In this document: positions 1 to 11,368 of the stretch, piece by piece
Layout: each line of letters starts with the position of its first letter
How positions within the stretch are numbered: the first letter of the stretch is position 1
NCBI RefSeq assembly: GCF_002812485.1
Contig: NZ_CP025003.1
Location: 4,340,001 to 4,404,000 of the forward strand
Reading direction: 5' to 3'
DNA from: Dickeya fangzhongdai
Lineage (GTDB): Bacteria; Pseudomonadota; Gammaproteobacteria; Enterobacterales; Enterobacteriaceae
Length of the DNA stretch: 64,000 bases
The notes under the pieces: model-generated
The model's database searches: none
What the model was told of the DNA's origin: nothing
Seen by the model: the letters and a program-made list of their open reading frames with translations, nothing else
Position numbers and translations under genes: made by a program

Positions 1-254
1 ACGCTATCGGCGTAGCGGAGCCGACCTCCATCATGGTGGAAACCTTCGGCACCGAGAAAGTGTCCAGCGACCGTCTGGTCGATTTGGTCCGCCAGTTCTT
101 CGATCTGCGCCCGTACGGCCTGATCCAGATGCTGGACCTGCTGCACCCGATCTACCAGCAAACCGCGGCTTACGGCCACTTCGGCCGTGCGGAATTCCCG
201 TGGGAAAAAACCGACGTGGCAGAAAAACTGCGTGACGCCGCCGGCCTGAAATAA
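1..254 (+). CDS. metK: S-adenosylmethionine synthase, C-terminal fragment
   Basis: This is the 3' end of a gene that begins left of the window; the reading frame is open from base 3. The last 80 or so residues match the enterobacterial MetK C-terminus, including the [13 protein letters not shown] segment and the terminal RDAAGLK. MetK makes S-adenosylmethionine from methionine and ATP in the cytosol. A strong hairpin followed by a T-run lies about 20 bases after the TAA stop, so transcription probably ends here. Confidence 0.97.
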   Translation, partial: AIGVAEPTSIMVETFGTEKVSSDRLVDLVRQFFDLRPYGLIQMLDLLHPIYQQTAAYGHFGRAEFPWEKTDVAEKLRDAAGLK

Positions 255-274
255 TCGACCCGCACTGTCATGCC

Positions 275-307
275 AAACGGCGAAGCCTCTGCTTCGCCGT
301 TTTTTAT
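275..307 (+). terminator. Rho-independent terminator after metK
   Basis: A perfect 10-bp stem (AACGGCGAAG at 276-285 with CTTCGCCGTT at 292-301) and a 6-base loop are followed by a run of T. It sits directly after metK and before sprT. Confidence 0.85.
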
Positions 308-364
308 TGTAGAGCCGCCGCGGGCATTATTGCATCCGGCCCGCCCAGACCGTAAGCTGCCAGC

Positions 365-877
365 ATGAACACGCCACGACTCCCTATCGCCCTGCAGCAA
401 GCGGTGATGCGCTGTTTGCGGGAAAAACTTCAGCAGGCCAACACGGTATTGGGCTGTGATTACCCCGAACCCGTCATCAATTATCAGCAACGCGGCTCCA
501 CCGCCGGCAGCGCCTGGCTAAAAACGTGGGAAATCCGCCTTAATCCGGTATTGCTGCAGGAAAACCAGCAGGCGTTTATTGATGAAGTCGTCCCGCATGA
601 GCTGGCGCATCTGCTGGTATACGCCCGTTTCGGCAAAACCGCGCCGCATGGCCGGGAATGGCGCTGGATGATGGAAAACGTACTGAACGTGCCCGCCCGC
701 CGGACCCACCAGTTTGCGCTCGCCTCGGTGCAGGGCAAAACCTTCCCTTATCAGTGCGCCTGCCGCCGACATGAACTGACGCTGCGCCGCCATAACCGGG
801 TCGTTCGGGGCGAGTCGGAATACCGCTGCCGGTCTTGCGGCGAGCGGTTACGCGCCCTCGTAACAAACTCTGTTTAA
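365..877 (+). CDS. sprT: SprT family zinc metalloprotease-like protein
   Basis: The 170-residue protein has an HExxH zinc motif (H78-E79-L-A-H82) and a C-terminal cysteine-rich zinc ribbon with CxC and CxxC pairs. Length and sequence agree with E. coli SprT (165 residues), and the position before endA, rsmE and gshB is the conserved enterobacterial one. SprT-like domains resemble eukaryotic Spartan proteases; the substrate of bacterial SprT is not established. The start follows the metK terminator by about 60 bases. It is probably transcribed separately from endA, 100 bases downstream. Confidence 0.93.
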   Translation: MNTPRLPIALQQAVMRCLREKLQQANTVLGCDYPEPVINYQQRGSTAGSAWLKTWEIRLNPVLLQENQQAFIDEVVPHELAHLLVYARFGKTAPHGREWRWMMENVLNVPARRTHQFALASVQGKTFPYQCACRRHELTLRRHNRVVRGESEYRCRSCGERLRALVTNSV

Positions 878-976
878 ACTAGAAATCCAGCGTTTCATGC
901 TGCCTTTTTTGCGTTTGCCTGCATGGTGTTCTTCAGGTACGCTGCCCACTTTCAACCCTGCTGGTGATTCTGGAAT

Positions 977-1675
977 ATGCTTCGCAATCTTGTCATTTTC
1001 GCTGTGTTAGGCGCGGGCCTGACGACGCTGGCCGCCGCCGGTCAGAACATCAACAATTTTACGCAGGCCAAGGCCGCCGCCGCCAAAATCCATCAGGATG
1101 CGCCCGGTACCTTCTATTGCGGCTGTAAGATCAACTGGCAGGGCAAAAAAGGGACGCCGGACCTGGCTTCCTGCGGTTATCAGGTGCGTAAAGACGCCAA
1201 CCGCGCCAGTCGCATCGAGTGGGAACACGTGGTGCCGGCGTGGCAGTTTGGTCATCAGCGCCAATGCTGGCAGGACGGCGGCCGCAAAAACTGCACCAAA
1301 GACGATGTTTACCGCCAGATAGAAACCGACTTACACAACCTGCAGCCGGCGATTGGCGAAGTGAACGGCGATCGCGGCAACTTTATGTACAGCCAGTGGA
1401 ATGGCGGCGAACGCCAGTACGGCCAGTGCGAGATGAAGATTGATTTTAAAAATCAGTTGGCGGAGCCGCCCGAACGCGCCCGCGGCGCGATCGCCCGCAC
1501 CTACTTCTATATGCGCGACCGTTACAACCTGAACCTGTCCCGCCAGCAAACCCAGTTGTTTGACGCCTGGAACAAGCAGTATCCGGTCACCGCGTGGGAG
1601 TGCACCCGCGAAAAACGCATCGCCGCCGTACAGGGCAACCACAACCCGTACGTGCAACAGGCTTGCCAGCCCTGA
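977..1675 (+). CDS. endA: Endonuclease I, periplasmic DNase
   Basis: This 232-residue protein has an N-terminal signal peptide (about residues 1-21, ending AAA) and then the conserved endonuclease I domain. Visible family motifs are [13 protein letters not shown], the WEHVVPAW segment carrying the catalytic histidine, and [14 protein letters not shown]. EndA cuts double-stranded DNA non-specifically in the periplasm. Many cysteines suggest disulfides formed after export. The order sprT-endA-rsmE-gshB is the same as in E. coli. Confidence 0.95.
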   Translation: MLRNLVIFAVLGAGLTTLAAAGQNINNFTQAKAAAAKIHQDAPGTFYCGCKINWQGKKGTPDLASCGYQVRKDANRASRIEWEHVVPAWQFGHQRQCWQDGGRKNCTKDDVYRQIETDLHNLQPAIGEVNGDRGNFMYSQWNGGERQYGQCEMKIDFKNQLAEPPERARGAIARTYFYMRDRYNLNLSRQQTQLFDAWNKQYPVTAWECTREKRIAAVQGNHNPYVQQACQP

Positions 1676-1808
1676 CGCCGCTCCCTACTATAACGGCTTG
1701 TCTCTTATAATGATTGCCTGCCGCTGTCGCCACCGTCGCCGCACGGTGGCTGACGTCCGTCGGGCCATTCGCCCATCCGACTGATAACCACGTAAGGCCA
1801 GATTATTC

Positions 1809-2543
1809 ATGCGAATACCGCGTATTTTTCATCCCGATACGCTTGCCCCGCAGGGGGGAGAGACGGACCTGAGCGAAGACGCCGCCAACCATGTGGGCCG
1901 AGTGCTGCGCATGAACGCCGGACAGGCGCTGCAGCTGTTCGACGACAGCAATCAGGTATTTGACGCCGAGATTTTGCAGGCAGGGAAAAAAAGCGTGCGG
2001 GTCCGTTATGCCGCCGGGCAGACCGAAGATCGGGAATCGCCGTTGCACCTGCACCTGGGCCAGGTGATGTCGCGCGGCGAGAAAATGGAGTTCACCATCC
2101 AAAAATCCATTGAGCTGGGGGTGAATGTCATCACCCCGCTGCTCTCCGAACGCTGCGGCATCAAACTGGACGGCGAACGGCTGGAGAAGAAAATCACTCA
2201 GTGGCAGAAAATCGCCATTGCCGCCTGTGAACAATGCGGCAGAAACCGCGTGCCGGAAATTCGCCCCGTCCAGACGCTGGAAAGCTGGTGCGCGGAACCG
2301 GACAATGGGTTAAAACTGAATCTGCATCCGCGGGCGGCGAACAGTATCAACACGCTACCGTTGCCGGTATCGCGCATCCGGCTGCTGATTGGCCCGGAAG
2401 GCGGGTTGTCGGCGGACGAAATCGCCATGACCGCAACCCAGGGTTTTACTGATATTCTGCTGGGGCCTCGCGTTCTGCGAACAGAAACCACCGCGCTCAC
2501 CGCAATCACCGCGCTGCAGGTACGATTCGGCGATCTGGGGTAA
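1809..2543 (+). CDS. rsmE: 16S rRNA (uracil-1498-N3)-methyltransferase
   Basis: The 244-residue protein has the RsmE layout: an N-terminal PUA-like domain (about 1-70) and a C-terminal SPOUT methyltransferase domain. The trefoil-knot segments [13 protein letters not shown] and [15 protein letters not shown], which bind S-adenosylmethionine, are intact. It methylates U1498 of 16S rRNA on the 30S subunit. The stop is 11 bases before the gshB start, and a GGAGAT Shine-Dalgarno sequence lies between them, so the two are probably co-transcribed. Confidence 0.95.
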   Translation: MRIPRIFHPDTLAPQGGETDLSEDAANHVGRVLRMNAGQALQLFDDSNQVFDAEILQAGKKSVRVRYAAGQTEDRESPLHLHLGQVMSRGEKMEFTIQKSIELGVNVITPLLSERCGIKLDGERLEKKITQWQKIAIAACEQCGRNRVPEIRPVQTLESWCAEPDNGLKLNLHPRAANSINTLPLPVSRIRLLIGPEGGLSADEIAMTATQGFTDILLGPRVLRTETTALTAITALQVRFGDLG

Positions 2544-2554
2544 AGGAGATAACA

Positions 2555-3508
2555 ATGATTAAACTCGGTATCGTGATGGACCCAATTTCGTCCATCAATA
2601 TCAAGAAAGACACCAGCTTTGCGATGTTGCAGGAAGCGCAGCGTCGCGGCTGGGAACTGCACTATATGGAAATGGGCGATCTCTACCTACATGCGGGTGA
2701 AGCTCGCGCTACGACCCGTATTCTGAGCGTTCAGTACGACTACAACGGCTGGTACGACTTCGGCGCGACGCAGGACATCGCCCTGCATGAACTGGACGTG
2801 GTGCTGATGCGTAAAGACCCGCCGTTCGACACCGAATTCATCTACGCCACCTATATTCTGGAGCGTGCGGAAGAGAAAGGGACGCTAATCGTCAATAAAC
2901 CGCAGAGCCTGCGCGACTGCAACGAGAAACTGTTCACCGCCTGGTTCCCACAACTAACGCCGGACACGTTGGTGACCCGCAACGCCGACCGACTGCGTGC
3001 GTTCCATCAGCAACATACCGACGTGATCCTCAAGCCGCTCGACGGCATGGGCGGCGCGTCGATTTTCCGCCTGAAACCGGAAGACGCCAACGTATCAGTG
3101 ATCATCGAAACCCTGACCGAACACGGCAGTCGTTACTGCATGGCGCAGAATTACCTGCCCGCCATCAAAGACGGCGACAAGCGCGTGCTGGTGGTGGACG
3201 GCGAGCCGGTGCCCTACTGTCTGGCCCGTATCCCGAAAAGCGGTGAAACCCGCGGCAACCTGGCGGCCGGCGGCCGCGGCGAAGCCCGCCCGCTCAGCGA
3301 AAGCGACTGGCAGATTGCCCGTACCGTAGCGCCGGTGCTGAAACAGAAGGGACTGATCTTCGTCGGACTGGACATCATCGGCGACCGCCTGACTGAAATC
3401 AACGTCACCAGCCCGACCTGCGTGCGTGAAATCGAAGCGGCTTATCCGGATGTCTCTATTACCGGCATGCTGATGGACGCCATTGAGCGCCGGCTGGCTC
3501 AGCGTTAA
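2555..3508 (+). CDS. gshB: Glutathione synthetase
   Basis: This 317-residue ATP-grasp enzyme joins gamma-glutamylcysteine and glycine to make glutathione. The family features seen are the N-terminal [20 protein letters not shown] segment, the glycine-rich ATP loop [13 protein letters not shown] (about 150-162) and the metal-binding end of the grasp domain [14 protein letters not shown]. coli GshB has 316 residues. It follows rsmE closely and is followed after 103 bases by yqgE, as in other enterobacteria. Confidence 0.96.
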   Translation: MIKLGIVMDPISSINIKKDTSFAMLQEAQRRGWELHYMEMGDLYLHAGEARATTRILSVQYDYNGWYDFGATQDIALHELDVVLMRKDPPFDTEFIYATYILERAEEKGTLIVNKPQSLRDCNEKLFTAWFPQLTPDTLVTRNADRLRAFHQQHTDVILKPLDGMGGASIFRLKPEDANVSVIIETLTEHGSRYCMAQNYLPAIKDGDKRVLVVDGEPVPYCLARIPKSGETRGNLAAGGRGEARPLSESDWQIARTVAPVLKQKGLIFVGLDIIGDRLTEINVTSPTCVREIEAAYPDVSITGMLMDAIERRLAQR

Positions 3509-3611
3509 CGATACACGGACCGTATCCCGGTCGGTGATGTATCCCTGCCCGGTTCGCTGCCCGGCGGCGAACCGGAAACATCCACTCCGACAGAGAAGCG
3601 ATAATAAGACG

Positions 3612-4175
3612 ATGAATTTACAGCACCATTTTCTGATTGCGATGCCCTCTCTGCTGGACCCCGTGTTCAGGCGGACGGTGATTTACATCTGCGAGCACAA
3701 TGAGGACGGCGCCATGGGCCTTATCATCAACAAGCCAATGGAACAGTTCACCGTCGAAAATATCCTCAAAAAGCTGAAAATCACGCCTAACCCGCGGGAT
3801 ACGGCGATTCGCCTCGACAAACCGGTCTTTTCCGGCGGCCCGCTGGCGGACGATCGTGGTTTTATCCTGCATACGCCGCTTCCTGGCTTCGCGTCCAGCA
3901 TCAGCATTTCCGACGAAACCATGATCACCACCTCAAAAGATGTGCTGGAAACGTTGGGCACGCCGGAGCAACCGCGCAATACGCTGGTGGCGCTGGGTTA
4001 TTCCGCCTGGGAAAGCGGTCAGTTGGAAAACGAACTGCTGGAAAATGCCTGGCTGACGGTGCAGGCGGACCATCATCTGCTGTTCCACACCCCGATTGCC
4101 GAGCGCTGGCGCGCCGCCGCTAAAAAACTGGGCGTGGACATTCATAATATCGCCGCCGAAGCGGGGCACGCCTGA
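3612..4175 (+). CDS. yqgE: UPF0301/AlgH family protein YqgE
   Basis: The 187-residue protein begins [19 protein letters not shown], the normal start for this family. An in-frame upstream start at 3483 overlaps gshB and encodes residues absent from the family, so it was not used. YqgE/AlgH proteins are cytosolic; the molecular function is not settled, though they nearly always precede ruvX. Here the TGA stop overlaps the ATG of ruvX by one base (TGATG), which indicates translational coupling. Confidence 0.93.
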   Translation: MNLQHHFLIAMPSLLDPVFRRTVIYICEHNEDGAMGLIINKPMEQFTVENILKKLKITPNPRDTAIRLDKPVFSGGPLADDRGFILHTPLPGFASSISISDETMITTSKDVLETLGTPEQPRNTLVALGYSAWESGQLENELLENAWLTVQADHHLLFHTPIAERWRAAAKKLGVDIHNIAAEAGHA

Positions 4176-4606
4176 TGGGAAATCGTACTTTGCTGGCCTT
4201 CGACTTCGGCACCCGCAGCATCGGCGTCGCCATCGGTCAGGAGATCACCGGCACCGCTCGCCCGCTGACGTCGCTGAAAGCACAGGACGGCGTACCCGAC
4301 TGGCAAAAAGTGGAAAAGCTGCTCAACGAGTGGCAGCCCGCGCTGGTTATCGTCGGTCTGCCGCTGAACATGGACGGCACCGAGCAACCGCTGACCGCCC
4401 GGGCGCGCAAGTTTTCCCAGCGCCTGCATGGCCGTTTCGGCGTCAAGGTTGAGCTGCACGACGAGCGGCTCAGTACCGTAGAAGCGCGGGCAGACCTGTT
4501 CGAGCGCGGCGGGTTCCGGGCGCTGGACAAAGGCAGTGTAGACGCCGCCTCCGCCGTGATTATTCTGGAAAGCTGGTTCGAGCTGCAACTCGACAGGCCG
4601 CAGTAA
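4175..4606 (+). CDS. ruvX: Putative Holliday junction resolvase / pre-16S rRNA nuclease YqgF
   Basis: The 143-residue protein has the RNase H-like fold signature: [15 protein letters not shown] at the N-terminus supplies the first catalytic aspartate, and HDERLST and DAASA near the C-terminus supply the others. YqgF is implicated in processing the 16S rRNA 5' end and was earlier proposed as a Holliday junction resolvase. The start overlaps the yqgE stop by one base. A bidirectional terminator lies 60 bases downstream. Confidence 0.93.
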   Translation: MGNRTLLAFDFGTRSIGVAIGQEITGTARPLTSLKAQDGVPDWQKVEKLLNEWQPALVIVGLPLNMDGTEQPLTARARKFSQRLHGRFGVKVELHDERLSTVEARADLFERGGFRALDKGSVDAASAVIILESWFELQLDRPQ

Positions 4607-4660
4607 ATCAGGCTCAGTGTTTCACACCACGTCCTTTCCTGATGCTATCAACGCCATAAA

Positions 4661-4696
4661 ACGACTCAGGCCCGCATTGGCGGGCCTGAATTAAAC
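4661..4696. terminator. Bidirectional terminator between ruvX and fbp
   Basis: The stem TCAGGCCCGC (4666-4675) pairs perfectly with GCGGGCCTGA (4680-4689) around a 4-base loop. AT-rich sequence flanks both sides, and the two genes converge here, so it can serve both. Confidence 0.75.
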
Positions 4697-4709
4697 TGCT
4701 GGCGTGAAT

Positions 4710-5714
4710 TTACGCGTCCGGATAGTCGCGCAGGAACCCCTCCAGATCTTCCACCATCGACGTGTTGCCGACGAAGAACGGCGCACGCTGATGCAGTTTC
4801 TTCGGTGTGATGTCCAGAATACGGTTTTTACCATCGCTGGCTTTGCCGCCCGCCTGTTCCGCCAGGAACGCCATCGGGTTGCATTCGTACAGCAAACGCA
4901 GTTTCCCTTCCGGATAGCTGGCCGTGCTCGGATAGAGATAAATACCGCCTTTCAACAGGTTACGGTGGAAATCCGCCACCAGCGAACCGATATAACGGGT
5001 GGTATACGGGCGCTGAGTCGCCTCATCCTGCTCCTGGCAGTATTTGATGTACTTCTTCACACCCTGCGGGAATTTAATGTAGTTCCCCTCATTGATGGAG
5101 TACATGTTGCCTTTCTCCGGGAAACACACACGTTCGTGAGACAGGCAGAATACCCCCAGCGACGGGTCATAAGTGAAGGCATGCACGCCATGACCGGTGG
5201 TGTACACCAGCATGGTGGAAGAGCCATACACGATATAACCGGCAGCCACCTGCTTGTGGCCGGGCTGGAGGAAATCCTCTTCGCGCACCGGCATACCCAG
5301 CGGGGTGATGCGGCGGTAAATAGAGAAAATGGTTCCGACAGAGACGTTTACGTCGATATTGGAGGAACCGTCCAGCGGATCCATCAATACCACGTATTTG
5401 GCGTTTTCGGCGCGCTCACCGTCGAAGATAACGATCTCGTCTTCTTCTTCGGAAGCAATCCCAGCCACCTCGCCACGTGCTTTCAGCGCCGCTTTCAGCT
5501 TTTCATTGGCGTACAGATCGAGCTTCATCTGCACTTCGCCCTGAACGTTGGAAACGCCGCTGGTGCCCAGAATATCCACCAGACCAGCTTTGTTGATGTC
5601 GCGGTGGATAATCTTCGCACCCAGTTTGATGGCCGACAGCAGCGCAGTCAGCTCACCAGTGGCGTGAGAGAAATCGTGCTGTTTTTCGACGATAAATTCG
5701 CCTAACGTTTTCAT
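4710..5714 (-). CDS. fbp: Fructose-1,6-bisphosphatase class I
   Basis: The 334-residue protein starts [15 protein letters not shown], as in E. coli Fbp (332 residues); longer in-frame starts are not conserved. The metal and phosphate site [17 protein letters not shown] is intact, as is the substrate-site GGKAS region near the C-terminus. It hydrolyses fructose 1,6-bisphosphate in gluconeogenesis, in the cytosol. It is transcribed away from mpl, and about 170 bases between the two starts hold both promoters. Confidence 0.97.
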   Translation of the reverse strand: MKTLGEFIVEKQHDFSHATGELTALLSAIKLGAKIIHRDINKAGLVDILGTSGVSNVQGEVQMKLDLYANEKLKAALKARGEVAGIASEEEDEIVIFDGERAENAKYVVLMDPLDGSSNIDVNVSVGTIFSIYRRITPLGMPVREEDFLQPGHKQVAAGYIVYGSSTMLVYTTGHGVHAFTYDPSLGVFCLSHERVCFPEKGNMYSINEGNYIKFPQGVKKYIKYCQEQDEATQRPYTTRYIGSLVADFHRNLLKGGIYLYPSTASYPEGKLRLLYECNPMAFLAEQAGGKASDGKNRILDITPKKLHQRAPFFVGNTSMVEDLEGFLRDYPDA

Positions 5715-5884
5715 AACACTATTCCAGAATCTACGAATGAAAAGCGGTTTCATTTTTGTACCGCCAGCGTTTGCGTCTGCAGTGTAGCCCAAAGAGAAAG
5801 CGAGTACCTAGCAAATCCATTTCTTATGACGTATTCCAGGCGTTAGAATGGACGGCAGACTCTCTGAATATAGATGGAAAACGT

Positions 5885-7267
5885 ATGCGTATTCATATTT
5901 TAGGAATCTGTGGCACCTTCATGGGAGGACTGGCGTTGCTGGCCCGATCACAAGGACATCAGGTAACCGGTTCGGATGCTAACGTCTATCCGCCAATGAG
6001 TACCTTACTGGAAGAACAAGGGATTACCCTTATCCAGGGATACGACCCTGCGCAGTTGGACCCGGCTCCGGATCTGGTCATCATTGGCAATGCCATGACC
6101 CGTGGCAATCCCTGCGTTGAGGCGGTGCTGGAACAAAATATCCCTTATATGTCCGGTCCGCAATGGCTTCATGATCACGTACTGCGCGAACGCTGGGTTA
6201 TCGCCGTCGCCGGCACCCACGGCAAAACCACCACCGCCGGCATGGTGACCTGGATTCTGGAAGACTGCGGCTACCAGCCGGGATTCGTCATCGGCGGCGT
6301 GCCGGGCAACTTCACCGTCTCCGCCCGTCTGGGCGAAAGCCCGTTCTTCGTGGTGGAAGCGGACGAGTATGACTGCGCCTTCTTCGACAAGCGTTCCAAG
6401 TTTGTGCACTACAGCCCGCGCACGCTAATTCTGAATAATCTGGAATTTGACCACGCGGATATCTTCGACGACCTCAAGGCCATCCAGAAACAGTTCCACC
6501 ATCTGGTGCGTCTGGTTCCGGGCAAGGGCCGCATCATCGTTCCGTCTCACGACCTGCATTTGAAACAGGTGATGGGCATGGGATGCTGGAGCGAACAGGA
6601 ACTGGTGGGTGAGGAAGGCATCTGGAAAGCGAAAAAGGTCACCACCGACGCCAGCGTGTTTCAGGTGTACCTCAACGACCAACTGGTCGGGGAAGTCACC
6701 TGGAATCTGGTGGGCGAACACAACATGCATAACGGCCTGATGGCGATCGCCGCGGCGCGCCATGTCGGCGTCCCGCCGGAAGAAGCCTGCCGCGCGCTGG
6801 GCGGTTTCATTAACGCCCGTCGCCGGCTGGAACTGCGCGGCACCGCGCACGGCGTGTCGGTCTATGACGATTTTGCCCATCACCCGACCGCGATCCTCGC
6901 CACGCTGGCCGCACTACGCAGCAAGGTGGGAGGCACCGCACGGATTCTCGCCGTGCTGGAGCCTCGCTCCAACACCATGAAAATGGGTCATTGCAAAAAC
7001 GAGTTAGCACCGGCGCTGGGCCGCGCTGACGGTGTCTTCCTGTTCCAGCCCCAGCATATTCCCTGGCAGGTGGCTGAAGTGGCTGACGCCTGCGTTCAGC
7101 CAGCCTACTGGAGCGCGGATATCGACACGCTGGTGGAGATGATCAGCAAAACCGCTCAACCTGGCGATCATATTCTGGTCATGAGCAACGGCGGTTTCGG
7201 CAATATTCACAACAAACTGCTGGATGCGCTGAACGCCAAAGCGCAGGCGACGAACGACGAAGACTAA
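5885..7267 (+). CDS. mpl: UDP-N-acetylmuramate:L-alanyl-gamma-D-glutamyl-meso-diaminopimelate ligase
   Basis: This 460-residue Mur ligase recycles the murein tripeptide onto UDP-MurNAc. The start MRIHILGICGTFMGG carries the N-terminal nucleotide-fold motif, and the ATP-binding loop GTHGKTTTAGM lies at about 112-122. The central (EADEYD) and C-terminal (DDFAHHPTAI) Mur motifs are present. An earlier in-frame start at 5756 would run into the fbp promoter region and is not family-like. Divergent fbp-mpl order is typical of enterobacteria. Confidence 0.96.
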   Translation: MRIHILGICGTFMGGLALLARSQGHQVTGSDANVYPPMSTLLEEQGITLIQGYDPAQLDPAPDLVIIGNAMTRGNPCVEAVLEQNIPYMSGPQWLHDHVLRERWVIAVAGTHGKTTTAGMVTWILEDCGYQPGFVIGGVPGNFTVSARLGESPFFVVEADEYDCAFFDKRSKFVHYSPRTLILNNLEFDHADIFDDLKAIQKQFHHLVRLVPGKGRIIVPSHDLHLKQVMGMGCWSEQELVGEEGIWKAKKVTTDASVFQVYLNDQLVGEVTWNLVGEHNMHNGLMAIAAARHVGVPPEEACRALGGFINARRRLELRGTAHGVSVYDDFAHHPTAILATLAALRSKVGGTARILAVLEPRSNTMKMGHCKNELAPALGRADGVFLFQPQHIPWQVAEVADACVQPAYWSADIDTLVEMISKTAQPGDHILVMSNGGFGNIHNKLLDALNAKAQATNDED

Positions 7268-7325
7268 CGGGTTTATCGCAGGCTGCGTACATCGCCGGCA
7301 ACATGTTTGCCGGCAAGCAGATAGC

Positions 7326-7353
7326 AAAAAGGACGGGCAAGCCCGTCCTTTTT
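7326..7353. terminator. Bidirectional terminator between mpl and purA
   Basis: A 13-bp perfect stem runs from 7326-7338 (AAAAAGGACGGGC) to 7341-7353, with only a 2-base loop. A-run and T-run flanks let it end both the plus-strand mpl transcript and the minus-strand purA transcript. Confidence 0.9.
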
Positions 7354-7372
7354 CATGCAGTCACCATTATGA

Positions 7373-8704
<1,332 letters not shown>

Positions 8705-8770
8705 CTAGCATCTCATCTTGCGGCTTTCAGTACTTTTAGCACACGTTTGCGCACATTTTTAGCGGAAATT

Positions 8771-8971
8771 TCAGCCGCCTGCCCGACTACGCAACATGTA
8801 GTAGATCACACAGCCGGCGACCACAATACCCCCGCCAAACCGGCGCAAAACATTATCGGGCAGTTGTGCCATGGTCAGGATCATCCGCCGCCAGATACGT
8901 GGAAACAGCAACGGCCCCAACCCTTCCATGATTAGCACCAACCCCAGCGCCAGCCAGATGCTCACATTCAT
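8771..8971 (-). CDS. yjeT: Small inner-membrane protein YjeT (DUF2065)
   Basis: This 66-residue protein matches YjeT, a DUF2065 family member of 65 residues in E. coli. It has two predicted membrane segments, at about 5-22 and 42-60, with a positively charged loop between them. Its function is unknown. It is conserved between hflC and purA, which is where it lies here. A terminator-like hairpin separates it from hflC, so it may be read by partial read-through or from its own promoter. Confidence 0.88.
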   Translation of the reverse strand: MNVSIWLALGLVLIMEGLGPLLFPRIWRRMILTMAQLPDNVLRRFGGGIVVAGCVIYYMLRSRAGG

Positions 8972-8987
8972 AAAAAACTCCAGACAG

Positions 8988-9011
8988 AAAAAAGCCCGTA
9001 AACACGGGCTT
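8988..9011 (-). terminator. Rho-independent terminator after hflC
   Basis: Read on the minus strand, an AAGCCCGT/ACGGGCTT hairpin with a 4-base loop is followed by a run of T. It lies about 20 bases past the hflC stop, in front of yjeT. Confidence 0.75.
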
Positions 9012-9031
9012 GATAGTGGCGGTAAATAACC

Positions 9032-10027
9032 TTAACGAGTAGAGAGGCTTTTCTCGGGCGATTTCATATAACGGAAGAAATCACTGTCGGGACTCAGCAC
9101 CAGCACATCCTGATTGGTGCTGTTAAAGCTATTCTCATAGGCTCGCAGGCTACGAATAAAACCATAAAAAGCCGGATCCTGACTAAACGCGCCGGCGAAC
9201 AGTTTAGCCGCGTCGGCATCCCCTTCACCGCGCAGGATTCGACCCTGACGCTCAGCTTCCGCCAGCGTACGAGTGACCTCATAATCGGCCGCCGCCTTGA
9301 TTTTCTCGGCCTGCTCCTGACCCTGAGAGCGATGACGGCGAGCAACCGCTTCACGCTCGGCGCGCATACGCTGGTAGATCGCGTCCGATACTTCGGTTGG
9401 CAGGTTGATCTGCTTGATACGCACGTCGATCACCTCGATCCCGAGCGCCGCCATACTGTTAGGGTTGATCCGCGGACCACCGCTGGAAGTCTCGCGTTCC
9501 ACACGCGCCGCCGCCGAGGCAATGGCGTTATCCGCTTCCGTAGTCTCGCCGGTACCGGCGTTCAGCGCCTCACGCACATCGGACATCAACTGGCCGCGGG
9601 AATCGGTCACGATGCCTTTCACATCCAGACGACCGATCTCGGAACGCAGACGGTCGCTGAACTTACGTTTCAGCAGGACTTCCGCCTGAGACACATCGCC
9701 ACCGCCGGTAGCCAGGTAATAACGGCTGAAATCGCTGATACGCCATTTGATATAAGAATCGACAATCAGGTCTTTCTGCTCTTTGGTAATGAAGCGATCG
9801 GCCTGGTTTTCCATGGTCTGGATGCGGGCATCCAGCATTTTTACCGACTCAAGGAACGGAATCTTCACATGCAGACCGGGCAAATACACCAGCGGCTTGT
9901 TTTCGTTGTCGCGCAGGACTTTGCCAAAGCGCATCACGATACCGCGCTGACCTTCCTGCACCACAAACAGCGAGGCATAGACCACCAGCAGTAACAGGAC
10001 AAGAATAAAGAGGACTGACTTACGCAT
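9032..10027 (-). CDS. hflC: HflC, SPFH-domain regulator of FtsH
   Basis: The 331-residue protein has one N-terminal membrane anchor (about 3-21) and an SPFH/band-7 domain starting at VQEGQRGIVMRFGKV. A coiled-coil region rich in EAERQGRI-type repeats follows. HflC and HflK form a large complex around the FtsH protease at the inner membrane and modulate its access to substrates. The start is 3 bases from the hflK stop, so translation is probably coupled. Confidence 0.96.
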   Translation of the reverse strand: MRKSVLFILVLLLLVVYASLFVVQEGQRGIVMRFGKVLRDNENKPLVYLPGLHVKIPFLESVKMLDARIQTMENQADRFITKEQKDLIVDSYIKWRISDFSRYYLATGGGDVSQAEVLLKRKFSDRLRSEIGRLDVKGIVTDSRGQLMSDVREALNAGTGETTEADNAIASAAARVERETSSGGPRINPNSMAALGIEVIDVRIKQINLPTEVSDAIYQRMRAEREAVARRHRSQGQEQAEKIKAAADYEVTRTLAEAERQGRILRGEGDADAAKLFAGAFSQDPAFYGFIRSLRAYENSFNSTNQDVLVLSPDSDFFRYMKSPEKSLSTR

Positions 10028-10030
10028 TGC

Positions 10031-11296
10031 TTATTCTCTCCCTACGCGAATGTTCTCGTCGCGCTGCGCGTTGGCGCGGCGTTGATCCATAATGTTGCCG
10101 TTGTTGCCGGAAGAACGCGGCGCATAGCCGACACCACTACTGTTTGATGAGGTTGACGGCAGACGCAACGGCGCCGGATTGGCGGCGTTGCCGCTCGTCG
10201 GCGCACTGGTCGAAACGCCCCCCTGACCACGCATAATTTGATCAAGCGGCAGGACCATCAGATTGTTGCTTTTGTCGCTCACCAGCACCTTGTTGGTGTG
10301 GCTCAGCACGCGCTCCATCGTCTCTATGTAGAGACGCTCGCGGGTAATTTCCGGCGCGGCTTTATACTCCGGCAACAGACGCGAGAAGCGGGACACTTCA
10401 CCCTGCGCCTCCAGCACGGTGCGGTCTTTATAGGCGCGGGATTCCTCCAGAATACGCTGCGCCTGACCATTGGCGCGCGGCTGGACTTCGTTGGCGTAAG
10501 CTTCCGCCTCACGAATGTACTGCTGCTCGTTTTCACGAGCGGCGATCGCATCGTCGAACGCGGCTTTAACTTCCTCCGGCGGACGAGCGGTCTGGAAGTT
10601 CACGTCCAGCAGGGTAATACCCATATCATAAGGACGCACGGTTTCTTCCAGCACGCGCTGGGTATCCGTACGCACAATGGTGCGCCCTTCGGTCAGGATT
10701 TTATCCATGGTGTATTTGCCGATCACCCCGCGCAGCGCGCTGTCGGTGGCCTGACGCAGGCTGTCATCGGCATTGGTGACGCTAAACAGATACTTGTCCG
10801 GCTGGGTGACGCGGTACTGGACGTTCATCTCCACCCGCACCACATTCTCGTCAGACGTCAACATAACGCCGGACGTCGCCAGTTCACGAACGGACTCAAC
10901 GTTTACGGCACGCACCGAATCAACAAAGGTCGGTTTCCAGTTCAGGCCCGGACCAACCAGATGGCTGAATTTGCCAAAACGGGTGACCACGCCGCGCTCG
11001 GCTTCCTTGATGGTATAGAAACCGCTGACGCCCCAGACCACCACGGCAGCCGCCACGACCAGCCCCAGAATACGGCCGCCGTTACCGCCGCCGCCCTGAG
11101 AACCGGTACCGGAACCAGACGACTTGCCACCCAGTTCGCCGAGCTTTTTGCTCAACTTACGGAAGATATCGTCGAGGTCAGGCGGTCCCTGATCCCGTCC
11201 ACCTTTATTGTTTCCGCCAGAGTTGCCGCTATTGTTATTGCTGCTCCCCCACGGGTCGCGGTCCTGTCCGTTGTTACCGGGCTGATTCCACGCCAT
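10031..11296 (-). CDS. hflK: HflK, SPFH-domain regulator of FtsH
   Basis: The chosen start is MAWNQPGNNGQDRDPWG, the conserved HflK N-terminus, giving 421 residues. A glycine/asparagine-rich cytosolic tail (about 1-75) leads into a single membrane segment (about 77-97) and an SPFH domain. A low-complexity Ser/Asn/Pro-rich C-terminus follows. HflK partners HflC in the periplasmic FtsH-HflKC assembly. It lies between hflX and hflC, as in all enterobacteria. Confidence 0.96.
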   Translation of the reverse strand: MAWNQPGNNGQDRDPWGSSNNNSGNSGGNNKGGRDQGPPDLDDIFRKLSKKLGELGGKSSGSGTGSQGGGGNGGRILGLVVAAAVVVWGVSGFYTIKEAERGVVTRFGKFSHLVGPGLNWKPTFVDSVRAVNVESVRELATSGVMLTSDENVVRVEMNVQYRVTQPDKYLFSVTNADDSLRQATDSALRGVIGKYTMDKILTEGRTIVRTDTQRVLEETVRPYDMGITLLDVNFQTARPPEEVKAAFDDAIAARENEQQYIREAEAYANEVQPRANGQAQRILEESRAYKDRTVLEAQGEVSRFSRLLPEYKAAPEITRERLYIETMERVLSHTNKVLVSDKSNNLMVLPLDQIMRGQGGVSTSAPTSGNAANPAPLRLPSTSSNSSGVGYAPRSSGNNGNIMDQRRANAQRDENIRVGRE

Positions 11297-11368
11297 GTTT
11301 AGCTCCATTCATTATGATAGGTATTTTTCGGGGTCAATGTCCCAGAGTTATGAGACTGTCTGTGTCGC